Source: CAYUVH01 sp964448135 | Lineage (GTDB): Bacteria > Verrucomicrobiota > Verrucomicrobiia > Limisphaerales > UBA8199 | Reading direction: 5' to 3' | Assembly: GCA_964448135.1 (NCBI GenBank) | Contig: CAYUVH010000028.1 | Span: forward strand, 1 to 28,546 | Length of the DNA: 28,546 bases | Part shown: positions 7,886 through 15,442 of the stretch, in pieces | Position numbering within the stretch: position 1 is the stretch's first letter | Layout: each line of letters starts with the position of its first letter | Notes under the pieces: generated by a model | The model's input: only the letters and a program-made list of their open reading frames with translations | What the model was told of the DNA's origin: nothing | Databases searched by the model: none | Position numbers and translations under genes: made by a program

Positions 7886-8701
7886 ATGACCGTGTTGTAC
7901 CGTGCCCGGGGCCGCCATGGCGGCTCGCGGCCCAAAGCCTTTACCCTCATCGAACTCCTTGTTGTCATCGCCATCATCGCCATTCTGGCGGCGATGCTGC
8001 TGCCGGCCCTCTCCCGCGCCAAGCAGAAGGCTCTGCGCGTGAATTGCCTCAGCAATCTCAAACAGATGGGCCTTGGCAACTTCATGTACGCCCAGGACAA
8101 CAACGGCAACCTCGCGGGTAATTCCAAAAGTTATTACGACGACAATCTCAACTGGATGTACCAGTCCTACGCGAAAGCCCTGAAGTTGTTTATTTGTCCG
8201 AGCACGCAGAATTACATCCGCTCCACGAACGTGACCGGCACGGGCGATCTGGTAGATCTTGAAAAATTCGCGCCCGACACCAAGTCGGCTGGTTACAGCT
8301 ACGAAAATTTTTCCTGGTGGCGGGGGCTGACGGCCAGCGTGGACGGGCAGGCGGAACAGACCGACGGCACGAGCGGCGTGCAGCAGCGCAAGACCGAACA
8401 GCGCGTGAACACCCGGCCGCATCGCAAGGCCACGGACGGCCTCGGCCTGCAAGGGACCATTCCCGGCCCCAGCCGCACCTGGCTTACCGTGGACGGTGAC
8501 GACATTACCATTTCCCTGGCCGACCCCGTCCAGTTCCCCAACAACTATCCGAGTATAAACGACAATCACGGCGTGGACGGAGCCAACGCGAATTTCTGCG
8601 ACGGCCATGCCCAGTGGGTGCGCGAGAAGGGCAAGGAGTACCTCACTTTCCGCGAGCTTTCCACGGACGAAGGCATCGCTGGCAAACACGTGGGCCCTTA
8701 A
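7886..8701 (+). CDS. Type II secretion/prepilin-like protein with H-x9-DG-type tail
   Basis: A 271-residue protein with a type IV prepilin-like leader and helix: a basic stretch, then KAFTLIELLVVIAIIAILAA, with the cleavage site before F and the conserved Glu at +5. The globular part has NNLKQMGLG-like and CPSTQ features (SNLKQMGLGNFMYAQDNNGN), and the C-terminus has NFCDGHAQWV, the DGH element of the DUF1559/GspG-like family. This family is hugely expanded in Verrucomicrobiota and Planctomycetota. Its members are presumed to be surface-associated pseudopilin-like proteins, and exact roles are mostly unknown. The ATG at 7886 gives the short leader expected; a longer in-frame start at 7766 is unlikely. 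No Shine-Dalgarno site is visible. Confidence 0.9.
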   Translation: MTVLYRARGRHGGSRPKAFTLIELLVVIAIIAILAAMLLPALSRAKQKALRVNCLSNLKQMGLGNFMYAQDNNGNLAGNSKSYYDDNLNWMYQSYAKALKLFICPSTQNYIRSTNVTGTGDLVDLEKFAPDTKSAGYSYENFSWWRGLTASVDGQAEQTDGTSGVQQRKTEQRVNTRPHRKATDGLGLQGTIPGPSRTWLTVDGDDITISLADPVQFPNNYPSINDNHGVDGANANFCDGHAQWVREKGKEYLTFRELSTDEGIAGKHVGP

Positions 8702-8784
8702 GCGCCCCGATCCCTCAACCCAGCCATTCAACCGATTTTTCCCATTCTACCCGAAGCGAAACCAAACAGAACCACCAACCAACC

Positions 8785-11700
8785 ATGAAAAACAAACTCA
8801 TAACCCTACTCGCCGCGGCGGTCCTGTGGACGGCCACGAACCCGGCGGGCGCGACTCCTTACGCATCCGGTGTTAGCAATAACGCTGGAAACGTGTCGTT
8901 CTTCGTGAACGAAAGCGCCGACAGCATCAAGGTCATTCTCAGCAACGGGGCCGGCGGCACCAACACGCTCTCGGGCACCAACCGTGGCCAGTACAGTTTC
9001 TCGCTCGGCACGAACACCAGCTACAAGATCGTGGTCACCAAGGCCAGCGGCGCCGGCTACAAGAGCAGCGACGGCTCGGGCGGGGCCGTCAAGCTGCAGA
9101 TCAGCGATTCCACCAATCCCAATCTGAATTTTGAGAACCCCCGCGCCATCGCGGTGAATCAAAATCCCAGCAGCAAATACTTCGGCCGCATTTACGCCGC
9201 CAACACGCGCACCAACCGCGCGGGGTTGCCGCGGGTCATGGGCATCGGCATCTACATGATCAATCCCGACCAGACCAGCGCGCACGGCGCCGGTCTGGAG
9301 AACACGCCGATGCGGCCCTCCAACTGGCCGCTGGCGGCGACCAGCTCCAGCAGCGGCAATACTTTCCCCTACGGCTTTTGCATCGGTTCGGACGACAGCG
9401 TTTATGTCGCCGACTGGACCGACAGCACCGGCAATCTCTGGATCACGTCCGGCGACGCCTCCGATCCGGGTTCATCCGTCCTCAAGCTGCTTTCGGGGGT
9501 GGGCACCGCGCTGACGCCAATCGGCAATGACAACACTCACGGCAGCATCAACGCGGCTTGGATCGAAGGCTCGGTGGCCCAGAGCAATCTCGTCGCCTAC
9601 ACCATTGACGAAGACATGCAGACCGACAAGACCACGACGATCAAAACCGAGCTGGCCAGCCTGTGGCGCTACGACATTCTCGGCAATGCCCTGCCCTACA
9701 CGGCGGATGCCACGAAGGTCTATACGGCAAGCGGCATTTCCGGCATCGCCACCAACGCCTCAACCTGCGACATGGTCCGGGGCAAAACCAACGGCTACTT
9801 TTACATCACCACCCAGACCACCAGCCTCGGCATCGCGGGGCTCAGCGTGGTGGACGCGTCGGGCACTGTCCTCTGGGATTCCCGGACGGCCAGCCAGACC
9901 CTCGTGCCCGGTGGCAACATCATCACGAATGCCCTCCGCGTCGCCCTTTCGCGCGATGAAAAATACATCGCGGTCGCCCGTTCCACCGGCTACGTGTGGA
10001 TCATGCCGTTGATCAACGGCCTTCCGAACCTCACGAACCGCCTCGCCCTGCAGGCTTACGGCGCCACCGGCAACGCCATCCGCGGCATCGCTTTCGACGC
10101 GGCCAACAACCTGTATGTGGACGGCAACAGCACGGAAGTGCTGGCCATCTTCTCCCCCGGCGGCACCACCGTCGCCACCACGGCCAACGACACGACCGGC
10201 ACGAACGGAACGTTTGATATCTCGGTGCCTGCCGCCGCTGTCACCGCCACCGCCTCCGTTGCGTCGGTCACCGAAAACGGTGGCACCAACGGCGTCTTCA
10301 CGATCACCCGGACCGGCGACAACAGCACCTCGATCACCGTGGGCTATACGATCTCCGGCACGGCGTCGAACACGGTGGATTTCACCACCGGCCCCGGCTC
10401 CGTGATCCTGGCTCCCTTCCAAACCACCACGAACATTCAGGTCGTTCCCATCGGCGATTCGACCCCGGAACTGACCGAAACGGTCGTGCTGACACTGCAG
10501 GGCGGCGCGGGTTATTCCGTGGGCTCGCCCGGCAGCGCGACGGTCTCCATCGTGGACGACGACGCGCCGGTCGTGAGCTTTGAGCCGTCCTCCACGCAAA
10601 AGTTGCTGGAAAGCTACGCGCCCTCGAAGGTGACGTTCCAACTCACGCGTCGGGGCAGCACGATCACCAACCTGACGGTCAACCTGGCGTACAGCGGCAC
10701 CGCGACCTATGGTGTGGATTACTCCGGCTCGGCGAGCGTCACGCTCGGCTCGGGCGTGGCCAGCACGAACCTCGTCCTCAGCCCCATCAACGACCAACTC
10801 TATGAGGGCGACGAATCCATCATCGTGACGGTGGCCCCGGGCACGGGATATGTGCCCGCCAATGCGCCATCGAACTCCGTCAGCGCCACGATCATTGACG
10901 ACGAATACCCGGCCGGCAGTGTTCTGTTCAGCGATAACTTCGAGACCGACAGCTCGACCAACTGGATCGTAAACCTCGCCGATCCGAGCGATGCCTTCGT
11001 GGATTTCGCCTGGGATTACAGCCTCCTTGCGGGCATCCCCCAAGCGCCCGGTGGCACCGGCACGAAGGGCCTCAAAATGCGCTGCGGCAATACCTTCCTC
11101 GAAATTGACGGCCTCAGCGTGTCGCCCACCAATCAGAGCTTCCCCAGCGACTACCGCCTGCGGTTCGACATGTGGATCAACTACAATGGTCCGATGCCCG
11201 ACGGCGGCGCGGGCTCGACCCAGCATTTCGATGCCGGCGTCGGCACCGACGGCAGCCAGGTCATCTACTACAACAACCCCAGCTCGGATAGCGTCTGGTT
11301 CACCGCCAGCGGCGACGGCGCCGATGGCGCCACCTTCGGCGATTACACCGCGTATATCGGGGCCGTTAAACAGGGCGACGACACCGGCTTCTATTCCGCC
11401 GGCACCGGCGGCGTCAACAGCGGCCGCCGCGACAACGGCGATCCCTTCTATGCCTACTGGGGTGGCCAGGCGGCTCCCGCGGCCCAACTCCTCCTCTACC
11501 CCGGGCAGACCGGCGTCGCCAACATCGGCAACGCCGGCATGGCGTGGCACACCGTCGTCATCACCAAAGTCGGCGACGTCGTCAGCTGGGCCATGGATGG
11601 CATCGTGATCGCCAACGTCACGAACACCCTCATCACCCTCAACAGCAACATCTTCGTCGGCTACCAGGACCGTTTCGCCACCGGCAACGTCTCCGACGAA

Positions 11701-11985
11701 CCTGCCATGTCCTTCGGCCTGGTGGACAACCTCCGCGTGGAAACCTACGTCTCCGCCCCGCTGGCCATCACCGGCATCGGCTTCAATGGCGGCAACGTGG
11801 AAATCACCTTCACCGGTTCCACCTCGGCCAACCCCGGCGACTTCAAGCTCCAAAGCTCGCTCACGCCCGGCAGCGGCTACGGCGACGACAACACCGCCAG
11901 CATCGTGAGCAACGGACCGGCGGGCTCCTTCAAAGCCTCCACCGCCCGCACCGGCGGCGCGAAATTCTTCCGCATCAAATTCTGA
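8785..11985 (+). CDS. Large secreted protein with two Calx-beta domains and LamG-like region
   Basis: A 1066-residue exported protein. Residues 1-24 are a signal peptide (MKNKLITLLAAAVLWTATNP). Residues about 25-480 read like a propeller or NHL-type sensor (DDSVYVADWTDSTGNLWITS; AFDAANNLYVDGNS). Two Calx-beta domains follow at about 485-594 and 595-707, each closing with the Ca-binding-type (I/V)xDD motif (SIVDDD, TIIDDE). A LamG-like jelly-roll region starts with LFSDNFETDSSTNWIV (about 712-990), and a final module ends in FFRIKF. Such proteins are cell-surface adhesins or carbohydrate-contacting proteins, and the target is unknown. The ATG at 8785 starts the signal peptide; an in-frame extension upstream runs through the prepilin gene and is rejected. 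A strong terminator follows. Confidence 0.9.
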   Translation: MKNKLITLLAAAVLWTATNPAGATPYASGVSNNAGNVSFFVNESADSIKVILSNGAGGTNTLSGTNRGQYSFSLGTNTSYKIVVTKASGAGYKSSDGSGGAVKLQISDSTNPNLNFENPRAIAVNQNPSSKYFGRIYAANTRTNRAGLPRVMGIGIYMINPDQTSAHGAGLENTPMRPSNWPLAATSSSSGNTFPYGFCIGSDDSVYVADWTDSTGNLWITSGDASDPGSSVLKLLSGVGTALTPIGNDNTHGSINAAWIEGSVAQSNLVAYTIDEDMQTDKTTTIKTELASLWRYDILGNALPYTADATKVYTASGISGIATNASTCDMVRGKTNGYFYITTQTTSLGIAGLSVVDASGTVLWDSRTASQTLVPGGNIITNALRVALSRDEKYIAVARSTGYVWIMPLINGLPNLTNRLALQAYGATGNAIRGIAFDAANNLYVDGNSTEVLAIFSPGGTTVATTANDTTGTNGTFDISVPAAAVTATASVASVTENGGTNGVFTITRTGDNSTSITVGYTISGTASNTVDFTTGPGSVILAPFQTTTNIQVVPIGDSTPELTETVVLTLQGGAGYSVGSPGSATVSIVDDDAPVVSFEPSSTQKLLESYAPSKVTFQLTRRGSTITNLTVNLAYSGTATYGVDYSGSASVTLGSGVASTNLVLSPINDQLYEGDESIIVTVAPGTGYVPANAPSNSVSATIIDDEYPAGSVLFSDNFETDSSTNWIVNLADPSDAFVDFAWDYSLLAGIPQAPGGTGTKGLKMRCGNTFLEIDGLSVSPTNQSFPSDYRLRFDMWINYNGPMPDGGAGSTQHFDAGVGTDGSQVIYYNNPSSDSVWFTASGDGADGATFGDYTAYIGAVKQGDDTGFYSAGTGGVNSGRRDNGDPFYAYWGGQAAPAAQLLLYPGQTGVANIGNAGMAWHTVVITKVGDVVSWAMDGIVIANVTNTLITLNSNIFVGYQDRFATGNVSDEPAMSFGLVDNLRVETYVSAPLAITGIGFNGGNVEITFTGSTSANPGDFKLQSSLTPGSGYGDDNTASIVSNGPAGSFKASTARTGGAKFFRIKF

Positions 11986-12004
11986 GGAAGAACCCTTGAT
12001 TCAG

Positions 12005-12027
12005 TTCGGGTGATTCGCTCACCCGAA
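12005..12027 (+). other. Perfect 9-bp hairpin before the terminator
   Basis: TTCGGGTGA (12005-12013) and TCACCCGAA (12019-12027) pair perfectly around the loop TTCGC. It has no T-run, so it may support mRNA 3'-end stability or assist the terminator six bases later. Confidence 0.6.
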
Positions 12028-12033
12028 ACCACC

Positions 12034-12066
12034 GGGGCCGGATGCGCAAGCATCCGGCCCCTTTTG
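12034..12066 (+). terminator. Rho-independent terminator of the Calx-beta gene
   Basis: A perfect 12-bp GC-rich stem, GGGGCCGGATGC (12034-12045) with GCATCCGGCCCC (12050-12061), closes a GCAA tetraloop and is followed by TTTTGCTTT. It begins 49 nt after the stop at 11985. Confidence 0.9.
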
Positions 12067-12125
12067 CTTTGAAATGCCAACGCGAACGCCAAACCCTCGG
12101 CACTCAAGGGCGCGCGTATGACTAG

Positions 12126-12209
12126 ACCTAGCTCAGCGACGGCGGCCACGAGGCGCGTCGACTGCGACCGCGATGGTCCGCCGCCGCTCGCTGCATAGCA
12201 TGTTTAGGC
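12126..12209 (-). other. Degenerate attC-like site (cassette 2 end)
   Basis: On the minus strand an imperfect palindrome of about 84 nt starts GCCTAAA (12209-12203) and ends GCTAGGT (12132-12126). Each differs by one base from the attC core consensus (RYYYAAC and GTTRRRY). The inner arms CAGCGAGCGGCGG and CCGCCGTCGCTG pair with one extra G in the first arm, like the extrahelical base of attC sites. It starts 7 nt after the stop of the lipoprotein gene, where attC sites normally sit. The mutated core triplets suggest a decayed site. Confidence 0.4.
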
Positions 12210-12216
12210 CACGTCT

Positions 12217-12783
12217 TCATTTTCTCAAACTCGTCCCAATGTCTCTCTGCCAATTCGACCACGAAATGGATACCTCGGGCGAAGAAGTTCTCGCCGCATT
12301 CTTGAGGATGGCATTCCACCGATTCGTATTCGCAATATATTGCGATATGAAGCCGTACGCGCGAATGGTTCGAGAGGAAAATAACTCCTCAGCTGCAAAA
12401 TCCTCCCCAAAGCGCGGGCATGGGCTTTTGAAATCTCCTGGCACGAGCCAGATGTAGAGACACTCCTTGGCTATGTGCTCGCGATGCGTACCGCCCGATC
12501 GATCCGTCCAATCGATGTAGTTGGTTTGAGGTCCGACCAAAAGAAAAGACTCCGTTTGCGCATGAGCGAAGCATTGGGCTGTAATTCTGTCCTCTCCCCA
12601 GGAAGGCGAAATCGCGTCCCATCCCGAAGGAAGTGCTGCGACGATGTTGCTCCGCGCAGCATGCCCATCAAATTCCCTCGCTGGAACTTCGGCCGGAGTT
12701 ACGACGGGCGCGGTGAGCGGAGACTCAACTGAGCAGCCAAAAGAAAGGCCGATTAACACGACGGCGTTGATCATGGGCTTCAT
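12217..12783 (-). CDS. Putative lipoprotein of unknown function (cassette 2)
   Basis: A 188-residue protein with a lipoprotein signal, MKPMINAVVLIGLSFGC, with SFGC as lipobox. I start at the ATG at 12783; an in-frame start five codons upstream is also possible. The mature part is Trp-, Ser- and Pro-rich (LPSGWDAISPSWGEDRITAQ, then SISWSNWQRDIG) with two further Cys. I recognise no family. It starts 24 nt after a candidate cassette boundary (12808) and ends just before a decayed attC-like palindrome, so it looks like an integron-type cassette gene. Its codon use and lower GC differ from the neighbouring chromosomal genes. Confidence 0.7.
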   Translation of the reverse strand: MKPMINAVVLIGLSFGCSVESPLTAPVVTPAEVPAREFDGHAARSNIVAALPSGWDAISPSWGEDRITAQCFAHAQTESFLLVGPQTNYIDWTDRSGGTHREHIAKECLYIWLVPGDFKSPCPRFGEDFAAEELFSSRTIRAYGFISQYIANTNRWNAILKNAARTSSPEVSISWSNWQRDIGTSLRK

Positions 12784-12801
12784 CGTCTTTGCGAGCAAGG
12801 G

Positions 12802-12897
12802 GCCGAACGCTGGAACTGACCGACGCGGGCGGCCAATGGCGTCCGAATTGGAAACTGACGTCGCCCGCCCGCGTTCGGTCCAGTGATTTTGTTAGCC
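12802..12897 (-). other. attC-like recombination site between two cassette genes
   Basis: Minus-strand palindrome of 96 nt: GGCTAAC (12897-12891) opens it and GTTCGGC (12808-12802) closes it. The arms CTGGA...CCGAACGCGGGCGG and CCGCCCGCGTCGG...TCCAG pair, with one extra A in the 5' arm and four extra bases in the 3' arm. The stop codon TAA of the upstream gene lies inside the opening core, a common cassette feature. The opening core is the exact reverse complement of GTTAGCC at 13387-13381, the start of the same cassette, as expected if this cassette circularised at G^TT. The closing core fits GTTRRRY except for one base. Confidence 0.6.
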
Positions 12898-13368
12898 ATA
12901 TTTCCAAGGATTGATGGTCTTGGCCGTCTCTCTATTCGCCTCAAAAAATCTGTCGGCATAGGCACGGTTGAAGAACGTGATCCGCACGTTCTCACGGTCA
13001 ATCTTGGTCGGGACAAGGCGAACCGGCGCGCGCCTCCGCGCAACAAAGAAGCAAACAACAGAGCCAAGCATAAGAAGGAGCATCGCAATCGGGATGATCT
13101 TCGGAATATCGGCGTGCTTATCCTGTGCGATTGCGAACGGGACGCCGGAGGCGAGGAAAAGAACGAGAAGAATACCACCAGCAATCCACCACGGGCGGGG
13201 TGCTCTCCAACACTGGTCGCAAGCTGGAATGTCCAGCGTTGCAGTGACGCTGACCACTCCGCCGTGTGCGGTGTCTGTAAACTTCCGCATCTGTGCATCC
13301 TCAGACATGCAGCGAACACACTGCTTCGGAAAGCTCGCCGGGCGTTTGACGTGAATGGTGGTGGCCAT
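12892..13368 (-). CDS. Two-TM protein with N-terminal CxxC pair (cassette 1)
   Basis: A 158-residue protein starting MATTIHVKRPASFPKQC. It has a zinc-ribbon-like pair CVRC (about residue 17) and CDQC (about 51), then two membrane helices (WWIAGGILLVLFLASGVPFA; IIPIAMLLLMLGSVVCFFVA) and a basic C-terminal tail ending NPWKYG. No family is recognised; the plan resembles small membrane proteins with a cytosolic metal ribbon. The ATG at 13368 lies 18 nt inside the cassette boundary at 13386. An alternative start seven codons upstream would cross that boundary. The TAA stop is part of the attC-like core. Confidence 0.75.
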   Translation of the reverse strand: MATTIHVKRPASFPKQCVRCMSEDAQMRKFTDTAHGGVVSVTATLDIPACDQCWRAPRPWWIAGGILLVLFLASGVPFAIAQDKHADIPKIIPIAMLLLMLGSVVCFFVARRRAPVRLVPTKIDRENVRITFFNRAYADRFFEANRETAKTINPWKYG

Positions 13369-13380
13369 GTATGTGTGGAT

Positions 13381-13419
13381 GGCTAACAATTAATATACGA
13401 CAACTTGTTCGTATATTAA
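13381..13419. repeat. Cassette boundary core and adjoining 11-bp palindrome
   Basis: GTTAGCC on the minus strand (13387-13381) is the candidate G^TT core that starts cassette 1. Two bases away, TTAATATACGA (13390-13400) and TCGTATATTAA (13409-13419) form a perfect 11-bp inverted repeat around CAACTTGT. The palindrome is AT-rich in a GC-rich region. It could be an operator for the cassette promoter, a recombinase-binding site, or a hairpin. Confidence 0.6.
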
Positions 13420-13555
13420 GTGAACCTGAGAATAGCTCAATAATTGGCTTCGTCTTCCACGAAACTTCCTCTTAATCAGCCAGCTACCTCGGTTATTGGT
13501 CGGAGGAATTGGGCCAGTACCGGGCAATATCACAACAAGTCAGGGGCAAACCGGG

Positions 13556-14008
13556 ATGACTTTGCACTCCGCGTGCATTTCCCCGGTTAACTTCATCGGC
13601 GATCCGGAGGGCGCGCGGACGGAAAATCCGGGGGAAAGCGACGCATGGACCACTTTTTCGGTGCTTTCTACGGAAAGCACTCATTTTCAGCAGGTTACGC
13701 TGGTTTTTCCATTCGGAAGCGCCATTTTTCCGTTGGGAGAAAGAGTGTTTCCATACGGAAAAGTCTTTTCTCCCAACGGTTTTGCTTCTCTTCCGTACGG
13801 AAAGGCCATTCTTCCGATGGGTTTTGCTCTGCTTCCGTATGGTTTTATTCCTGCTCCCAACGGAAAAGGCTTCGTTCCCATCGGTTTTGCTTTGTCGGCG
13901 ATGGGGTTTGTTTCGGTTGCCAACGGAAAAACTCTTTCACCCATGGGTTTTGGAACGTTGTCCGTGGGTTTTTTTCCCCCGGCGAAGGGTAGCGAAGCAT
14001 TTTCTTGA
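13556..14008 (+). CDS. Heptapeptide-repeat protein (x3-P-x-G-x), 14 units
   Basis: A 150-residue ORF from an ATG with AGGGG 9 nt upstream (an in-frame TTG lies at 13496). Residues 1-47 are unremarkable. From residue 48 a strict 7-residue period runs to 145, with Gly at every position 54, 61, 68 ... 145 (14 units, no indel) and Pro two residues before it in most units. The residue after Gly is Lys or Phe; from residue 83 it cycles K-F-F three times, giving a 21-residue super-repeat. The tract is less GC-rich than its neighbours. No signal peptide is seen. Whether it is translated is uncertain because the opposite strand encodes a similar repeat (13687-13944). I know of no function. Confidence 0.45.
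   Translation: MTLHSACISPVNFIGDPEGARTENPGESDAWTTFSVLSTESTHFQQVTLVFPFGSAIFPLGERVFPYGKVFSPNGFASLPYGKAILPMGFALLPYGFIPAPNGKGFVPIGFALSAMGFVSVANGKTLSPMGFGTLSVGFFPPAKGSEAFS
13697..13990. repeat. 14 x 21-nt tandem repeat with palindromic CCNNNNGG cores
   Basis: The unit is about TTxxxCTTCCNNNNGGTTTT, varied, with no length change across 14 units. Because CCN-NNN-GGN is symmetric under reverse complement (shifted by one base), Pro-x-Gly is encoded on both strands at the same spots. The last third is the most degenerate. The tract is nucleotide-diverged while Gly and phase are fixed, which suggests an old tract under constraint or many unequal copies. Confidence 0.85.
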
Positions 14009-14093
14009 AAGATCGGCGGGGGCGCGTGCGTATCTATCTAGGAACGGTAAGCGGGCGGCTCGTTCTTCAAAAACAAACCAGGCGTCGGGACGT

Positions 14094-14807
14094 ATGGCTA
14101 ACTATGACTCTCCGGGTGTCACGTATGACAGTGGTGTGTTGTATGACTCCATCACGCCCGCGCCTTCAACCAACAGGAAACGCATGGCCAAGGTAGCATT
14201 GAATATAAAGTCGCTCTCCGAACTGCAACAAATCCAGTTTTGCGTGGATGTAAAGACGGCGATGACGGGCAACGCCAACTTTACGACGCCGGTGCCGACG
14301 TTGTCGGCGTTCGGCACGCTCATCACCGCGGCGCAAACCGCGATGACCGCGCACGAAAACGCCCAGACCGCCGCCAAGCAGGCCACGGTCAACAAGGTCA
14401 CCAACATGACCGCGCTGCTGGCCGGACTCTCGCAGCTCGCGACCTACGTGGACCTGACGGCCAACGGCGATCAGGCGAAGATTTTGAGCGCGGGCATGAA
14501 TGTGAAAGCCGTGGGCACGCCCGCCGGCGTCCCGGACCAGGTGGCGAATCTCTCGATCACGAGCAGCGAGAGCGAGGGCGCGCTGGACCTGCAATGGGAC
14601 CGCCTCCCGGGCGCCAAATCCTACGAAGTGCAACTGAGTCCGGACCCGATGACCTCGACGAGTTGGGGGAGCAAGCCGTCGGTGACGAAGTCGCAGACCA
14701 CGGTGACGGGCCTGACGAGCGGCGCCCGGATGTGGGCCCGCGTGCGGGCCATCGCCTCCGCCGGCCCGGGAGCCTGGAGCGATCCAGCGACGAAGGTGGT
14801 GCCGTGA
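14094..14807 (+). CDS. Small protein with helical N-half and C-terminal fibronectin type III domain
   Basis: A 237-residue protein. Residues 1-31 carry a Tyr-Asp-Ser motif three times (YDSPGVTYDSGVLYDS). Residues about 35-135 are a helical, Ala/Thr/Gln-rich region containing MTGNANF. Residues about 145-237 are a fibronectin type III fold (LDLQWDRLPGAKSYEVQLS ... TVTGLTSGARMWARVRAIA ... PGAWSDPA). I recall this two-part layout in several Verrucomicrobiota proteins; the function is not known. The start is debatable: ATG at 14094 keeps the YDS repeats, while ATG at 14184 (MAKVALNIKS) has the better AGGAAA site 4 nt upstream. No signal peptide. Confidence 0.8.
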   Translation: MANYDSPGVTYDSGVLYDSITPAPSTNRKRMAKVALNIKSLSELQQIQFCVDVKTAMTGNANFTTPVPTLSAFGTLITAAQTAMTAHENAQTAAKQATVNKVTNMTALLAGLSQLATYVDLTANGDQAKILSAGMNVKAVGTPAGVPDQVANLSITSSESEGALDLQWDRLPGAKSYEVQLSPDPMTSTSWGSKPSVTKSQTTVTGLTSGARMWARVRAIASAGPGAWSDPATKVVP

Positions 14808-14833
14808 GGATTATGTCAGGCGCAGGCGCGGCC

Positions 14834-15385
14834 TTAAGGCTGGTAAGGGTTGTACAAGGTGACTTCCACCCGATTGGAAGCGCCGAAGATATCCTTGTAA
14901 ATCTGGACATCGCTCGTGCGGCAACGCACTTTGAAGTAGCACAAGTAGTACCCGACTTCAAAGCGTTCAAACCTCGGCGGGTATAGTTTACCTGACACCA
15001 TATTGAGAATTTGAGTGCGAACAAGGTCGGGGTTTAATTCTCTCCGGTTGCCGCGCAGTTGAATTGGGGGATTTGTGGCAAGAATTTCGACGCAGCTGAA
15101 GTATCCCGAACTGCAGAGGATTTCTGCTTGTTTACTGGAACGTCTTTCGAGCAATCCACTTGCGTAATAAAGGGGTTGGCCCAAAGCGCGAGGGAGGCGG
15201 CAGGCAACCCAATCAAGACATTGTTCGATTCTAACAGAAGTCCGCAAGCGCCTACACCCGGCATCACCTTCCTTAAGCTGGTCCGATGTGAGTAGCAACC
15301 AAACCCCAACGCCAACAATTACAAATCCAACAACCAACACCCAGGGCCATCTGCGCTTCTTGCGTTTCGGCGGGGCGGCGTCCAT
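14834..15385 (-). CDS. Unknown membrane-anchored protein
   Basis: A 183-residue protein with a very basic start (MDAAPPKRKKRRWPW), a single membrane helix (VLVVGFVIVGVGVWLLLTS, about residues 16-34) and an extracytoplasmic part with six Cys that could form disulfides (GCRRLRTSVRIEQCLDWVAC; CSSGYFSC; CYFKVRC). No family recognised. It lies on the opposite strand between the FN3 protein and the 88-residue gene, which otherwise would be neighbours, so it may be a later insertion. No attC-like palindrome flanks it. Its GC content is lower than that of the genes beside it. Confidence 0.7.
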   Translation of the reverse strand: MDAAPPKRKKRRWPWVLVVGFVIVGVGVWLLLTSDQLKEGDAGCRRLRTSVRIEQCLDWVACRLPRALGQPLYYASGLLERRSSKQAEILCSSGYFSCVEILATNPPIQLRGNRRELNPDLVRTQILNMVSGKLYPPRFERFEVGYYLCYFKVRCRTSDVQIYKDIFGASNRVEVTLYNPYQP

Positions 15386-15442
15386 GGGGCGAGGGTAAAT
15401 GTTTAGTGAACCAACGAGAAAGAGAATTCAACGGAGGACATT

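Noticed and set aside
9760..11853. 697-codon minus-strand frame
   Set aside because: It lies wholly antisense to the Calx-beta protein, is extremely Gly/Val/Ala/Asp/Arg-rich with no domain, and is explained by the high-GC codon bias of the real gene.
13390..13419. loxP-like site
   Set aside because: It shares the word TTCGTATA and an 8-nt centre with loxP, but the arms point the other way round the centre and are only 11 bp.
13697..13990. CRISPR array
   Set aside because: The repeats are contiguous 21-nt units with no spacers, and units vary in sequence.
14834..15385. Third integron-type cassette
   Set aside because: The gene is on the same strand as the two candidate cassettes, but no G^TT core lies before it and no attC-like palindrome follows its stop.
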